From QIAW01 sp035487295 (GTDB lineage Bacteria > Acidobacteriota > Terriglobia > Terriglobales > Acidobacteriaceae), in contig DATHMH010000012.1 of assembly GCA_035487295.1 (NCBI GenBank), positions 62,001 to 126,000 of the forward strand: a DNA stretch of 64,000 bases, given 5' to 3'. Position 1 is the stretch's first letter. Every line of letters begins with the position of its first letter. Below the pieces are notes generated by a model. It saw only the letters and a program-made list of their open reading frames with translations, did not search any database and was not told where the DNA came from. This document shows, one piece after another, positions 61,239 through 64,000 of this stretch. The position numbers were made by a program, and so were the translations under genes.

Positions 61239-62359
61239 GCGCGTGAAAGGTAGCGGAGCTCGTCTACGGCTTGCAGTACAGCCTTCTGCGGGACCGTGTT
61301 CGAAATCTGCACCTTGCCTATCTCGCACGGCAACACAAAATGGGCGACCCCATTGGTGGTTTTTTTGTCGGAGAGGATGCGGCGGGCGATGTTCTTACTC
61401 TTCACTTCAACTTTGGGCAAGGGCGCGTAGGCCAGCACCGAAGAGATAATTCGTTGCGCCGTGGCGGCTGAAGTCTTCTGCATGGCCGCCGCGATCATGG
61501 AAGCCGCCACCATGCCCCAGGCCACGGCTTCCCCGTGCAGGAAGTAGCGGTATGAGGTTTCCGCTTCGAGGGCATGGCCGATGGTATGGCCGAAATTCAA
61601 AATGCGCCGCAAGTCGTTCTCGCGCTCATCCGCTTCTACGACTTCCGCTTTCACTTTAATGCATTCGGTAATCAGCCATTCCATGGCTTCGCCATCGCGG
61701 GCCAGAATTCGCTCCCGCTCTTTTTCCATGAATTGGAAGATCGCGGCATTGCGGATCACGCCACACTTCAAAGCTTCGTAGAGTCCGGAGCGGAATTCGC
61801 GCTCCGGCAATGTTGCCAGCGTTGCCGTATCGGCGAGCACCAGCCGGGGATGGTGAAATGTGCCTACAAGATTTTTCCCCGACGCCAGGTTGACCCCGGT
61901 TTTGCCGCCCACGGAAGCATCCACCTGGGCCAGGAAGGTGGTGGGCACCTGCACGTACTGGACGCCGCGCATATAGATGGAAGCCAGCATGCCGGCCACG
62001 TCGCCTACAACTCCACCGCCCAGGGCAATCACAAAGCAGCCGCGGTCCGCTCCCAGTTTGACCATCTGCTCGGCCAGATTTTCCACGGTGGAAATGTTCT
62101 TGTGGCGCTCCCCGTCCCGCATTTCCAGGACGTGAAACCGGATCTCCGCTTTCTTCAGCGACTCCAGCAGCGCCTTTTCCCAATGCTTCCGCACCGGCGG
62201 CACAGTAACCACAAAACATTGCGCGCGGCTGCTGGGTCGCCCCAACGCCGCAATGATCTCAGCAGCAGCGGAGGCGAGCAGCCCGCTGCCAATCACCGCC
62301 TCATAGGATTTCGGCTTCACTCGAACAGGTACGCGTTGCACGCATTCATCATAACGCAC
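61235..62359 (-). CDS. aroB: 3-dehydroquinate synthase
   Basis: AroB motifs are intact: GGGVVGDVAGMLASIYMRG-type NAD site, QVPTTFLAQVDASVGGKTG, FRSGLYEALKCGVI and the zinc-site NFGHTIGHALE plus LHGEAVAWGM. It forms 3-dehydroquinate in the shikimate pathway, cytosolic, NAD- and metal-dependent. Length 374 is typical. The start is a GTG at 62359; a GTG at 62341 is possible. It is translationally coupled to ubiE. The start faces nadB with only about 27 bp between, so promoters of the two divergent genes must overlap with each other's 5' coding ends. Confidence 0.92.
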   Translation of the reverse strand: MRYDECVQRVPVRVKPKSYEAVIGSGLLASAAAEIIAALGRPSSRAQCFVVTVPPVRKHWEKALLESLKKAEIRFHVLEMRDGERHKNISTVENLAEQMVKLGADRGCFVIALGGGVVGDVAGMLASIYMRGVQYVQVPTTFLAQVDASVGGKTGVNLASGKNLVGTFHHPRLVLADTATLATLPEREFRSGLYEALKCGVIRNAAIFQFMEKERERILARDGEAMEWLITECIKVKAEVVEADERENDLRRILNFGHTIGHALEAETSYRYFLHGEAVAWGMVAASMIAAAMQKTSAATAQRIISSVLAYAPLPKVEVKSKNIARRILSDKKTTNGVAHFVLPCEIGKVQISNTVPQKAVLQAVDELRYLSRA

Positions 62360-62386
62360 ATGCTACCATCGAGGGTTGGTCTGTTC

Positions 62387-63973
62387 ATGAAATCCGTCCC
62401 CCCGGAAACCGACTTCATCGTCGTAGGCGCTGGTGTTGCCGGCCTGCGCGCAGCCATCGAGTTGGCCGAGGCCGGACGCGTGCTGGTGCTGGCCAAGCGC
62501 GAGCTCACCGAATCTGCCACGCAATACGCTCAGGGCGGCATCGCCGTCGCCTTGAGCGATGAAGACGATATCAGCTTGCATCTGCAGGATACCCTCGAAG
62601 CCGGCGACGGTATCGTCAATCCTGATGCCGCCCGCGTGCTGGTGGAAGAAGGACCGGAGCGCATCCAGGAGCTCATCGATTGGGGCACGGCTTTTGACCG
62701 CCATGGCGCCAAGCTGGCGTTTACCCGCGAAGGAGCTCACAGCCGCTCCCGCATCCTGCACGCGCACGGCGACTCCACCGGCCGCGAGATCGGACGCACC
62801 TTGCAGGCCAAGGCCCGCTCACTGGCCAATATCACTTTCAGCGACTTTGAATTCAGCGCTGACTTATGGCAGCACGAGGGCGGCGTGGGCGGAATCACTT
62901 TGATGGATAAATCCGGCGAAACTCACCCTGTGTCCGCTTCTGCTGTCTTGCTGGCCACCGGAGGGGTTGGGCAGGTCTACAGCGAAACCACCAATCCTCC
63001 TATCGCGACCGGCGACGGTGTTGCTATGGCCTTTCGCGCCGGAGCTGAAATCAGCGACATGGAATTTGTGCAATTCCATCCCACGGCCCTCTACGTCAAA
63101 AATGCTCCGCGCTTTCTGATCTCTGAAGCTCTGCGCGGCGAAGGAGCACGGCTGCGCAACATGGAGATGGTGCGCTTTATGCCCAAGTATCACGAGATGG
63201 CGGAGCTGGCCCCGCGTGACGTTGTCGCCCGCGCCATTGTGCACGAGATAGAAATCGTTCCCGCGCGCGAAGCCGTGGTCTATCTCGATCTGACCCATGT
63301 GCGGGCCGATCGCATCAAATCGCGCTTCCCTCGCATCTACGAGACCTGTCTGCAATACAACATTGACATCAGTACAGACATGATTCCGGTGCGTCCTGCG
63401 GCGCATTACGCCATGGGCGGCGTGCGCACCGACCTCGAAGGCAAGACCAACTTGCCCGGATTGTTCGCTGCCGGCGAGGTAGCGGCCACCGGCGTCCACG
63501 GAGCCAATCGTCTGGCAAGCAATTCCCTTCTGGAAGGCGTCGTCTTTGGAGCGCGCGCCGGCAAAGCCATGCGCGGAAATCTGCGCTCCGGCAACAATGC
63601 CTCCGCCGCGCCGGAGATGAAAGGTCCGGAGCTGCATCACTCCAGTCCTGAGCTGGCTCCGCAGGAGCTGGAAAACCACATTCAAGCCTTGCGTAAATTA
63701 ATGTGGCAGGATGCCGGTATCGTTCGCGACGGTAAGAAGCTTCAGCATTGCATTGCTGAGCTCAAGAAAGCCCAGGACCTGCTGCCCCAACCCAAATCCC
63801 GGCGCGAGTGGGAAGCCCACAATATTGCCATCAACGGCATGCTCATCGCCTGCGCTGCCCTCGCTCGCCAGGAAAGCCGTGGCGCTCATTATCGTACCGA
63901 CCATCCTCAACACAACGACGCCAGGTTCAAAAAACATTCCATCATGCGCGCCGGTGAAATTCGTTTTGCCTGA
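62387..63973 (+). CDS. nadB: L-aspartate oxidase
   Basis: The flavin site DFIVVGAGVAGLRAAIELAE, the active-site loop RILHAHGDSTGREIGRTL, EFVQFHPTALYV, and the C-terminal TGVHGANRLASNSLLEGVVFG define NadB. It oxidises L-aspartate to iminoaspartate, the first step of NAD de novo synthesis, in the cytosol with FAD. At about 528 residues it has normal length. GAGGG lies 11 nt before ATG 62387; ATG 62360, abutting the aroB start, is in frame and possible. No nadA or nadC is seen before the right edge. Confidence 0.92.
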   Translation: MKSVPPETDFIVVGAGVAGLRAAIELAEAGRVLVLAKRELTESATQYAQGGIAVALSDEDDISLHLQDTLEAGDGIVNPDAARVLVEEGPERIQELIDWGTAFDRHGAKLAFTREGAHSRSRILHAHGDSTGREIGRTLQAKARSLANITFSDFEFSADLWQHEGGVGGITLMDKSGETHPVSASAVLLATGGVGQVYSETTNPPIATGDGVAMAFRAGAEISDMEFVQFHPTALYVKNAPRFLISEALRGEGARLRNMEMVRFMPKYHEMAELAPRDVVARAIVHEIEIVPAREAVVYLDLTHVRADRIKSRFPRIYETCLQYNIDISTDMIPVRPAAHYAMGGVRTDLEGKTNLPGLFAAGEVAATGVHGANRLASNSLLEGVVFGARAGKAMRGNLRSGNNASAAPEMKGPELHHSSPELAPQELENHIQALRKLMWQDAGIVRDGKKLQHCIAELKKAQDLLPQPKSRREWEAHNIAINGMLIACAALARQESRGAHYRTDHPQHNDARFKKHSIMRAGEIRFA

Positions 63974-64000
63974 TCACGTGGCAGTCTTTGCTTGCTTTTG

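Noticed and set aside
61574..62359. N-terminal extension of nadB to 799 residues
   Set aside because: The extra 260 codons are antisense to aroB and unlike L-aspartate oxidase.
1..64000. CRISPR array, rRNA operon, prophage structural genes or intact insertion sequence
   Set aside because: No regularly spaced repeats, no rRNA-like stretches, no capsid, terminase or portal motifs and no complete transposase or integrase were found on either strand.

Overview
The window looks like a chromosomal segment of a soil Acidobacteriota (Terriglobia-like) bacterium. This rests on gene style, not on a marker gene: very large secreted TIG/Ig/carboxypeptidase-regulatory proteins, a multiheme cytochrome fused to TPRs, a sigma/anti-sigma/TPR-CHAT locus, a DUF1844 protein, many Tat/Sec-exported proteins, and intergenic hairpin repeats of a kind common in that phylum. 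The left half (about 1-34 kb) looks less GC-rich than the right half by eye.

Layout. 1-12956 (minus strand): four genes for secreted or membrane proteins, including a 2245-residue surface protein ending in a group XII-like phospholipase A2 domain and a second giant protein that runs off the left edge. 13298-15926: a pentaheme cytochrome c/TPR protein with a small exported protein. 16263-25828: a compact accessory cluster of six genes. Two genes on the plus strand (deoxyguanosine-kinase-like enzyme; a 984-residue PolX-like-HhH/PHP/DUF429/P-loop kinase fusion) converge on four on the minus strand (GNAT-PIN-PUA protein, ASCH protein, PurA homologue with the PurZ-type Asp-to-Ser change, and an alpha/alpha-toroid AAA+ ATPase). 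It is bounded on the right by tRNA 3' halves and a broken GIY-YIG nuclease gene (26000-26587). 26659-34008: NTF2-like protein, large sigma factor, zinc-finger anti-sigma/TPR protein and a 1377-residue TPR-CHAT protease. 34315-42275: GH3 glycosidase, PHB-depolymerase-like lipoprotein, Tat-exported Gfo/Idh/MocA oxidoreductase, TolB-like propeller. 42386-44485: ArsR-VOC-(SRPBCC-SpoIIE phosphatase) operon with a predicted leaderless promoter. 44837-54150: small membrane proteins, MsrA lipoprotein, DUF1801 protein, secreted propeller, NiCoT-like and MFS transporters. 54252-63973: housekeeping block: RibF, PhnP-like MBL hydrolase, DUF1844, YgfZ, isocitrate/isopropylmalate-type dehydrogenase, PpiC/SurA-like isomerase, UbiE/MenG, AroB, NadB.

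The most interesting part is the 16-26 kb cluster. A kinase of the dGK/dAK type could make dGMP, the substrate of PurZ-type enzymes; the PurA homologue has Ser at the position of the catalytic Asp13; a second P-loop kinase could phosphorylate the product. PHP, DUF429 (RNase H fold), PIN and AAA+ domains provide candidate effectors. I infer a modified-purine-deoxynucleotide system, probably in genome conflict. It has not, to my knowledge, been described in this form. Function is inferred from sequence only.
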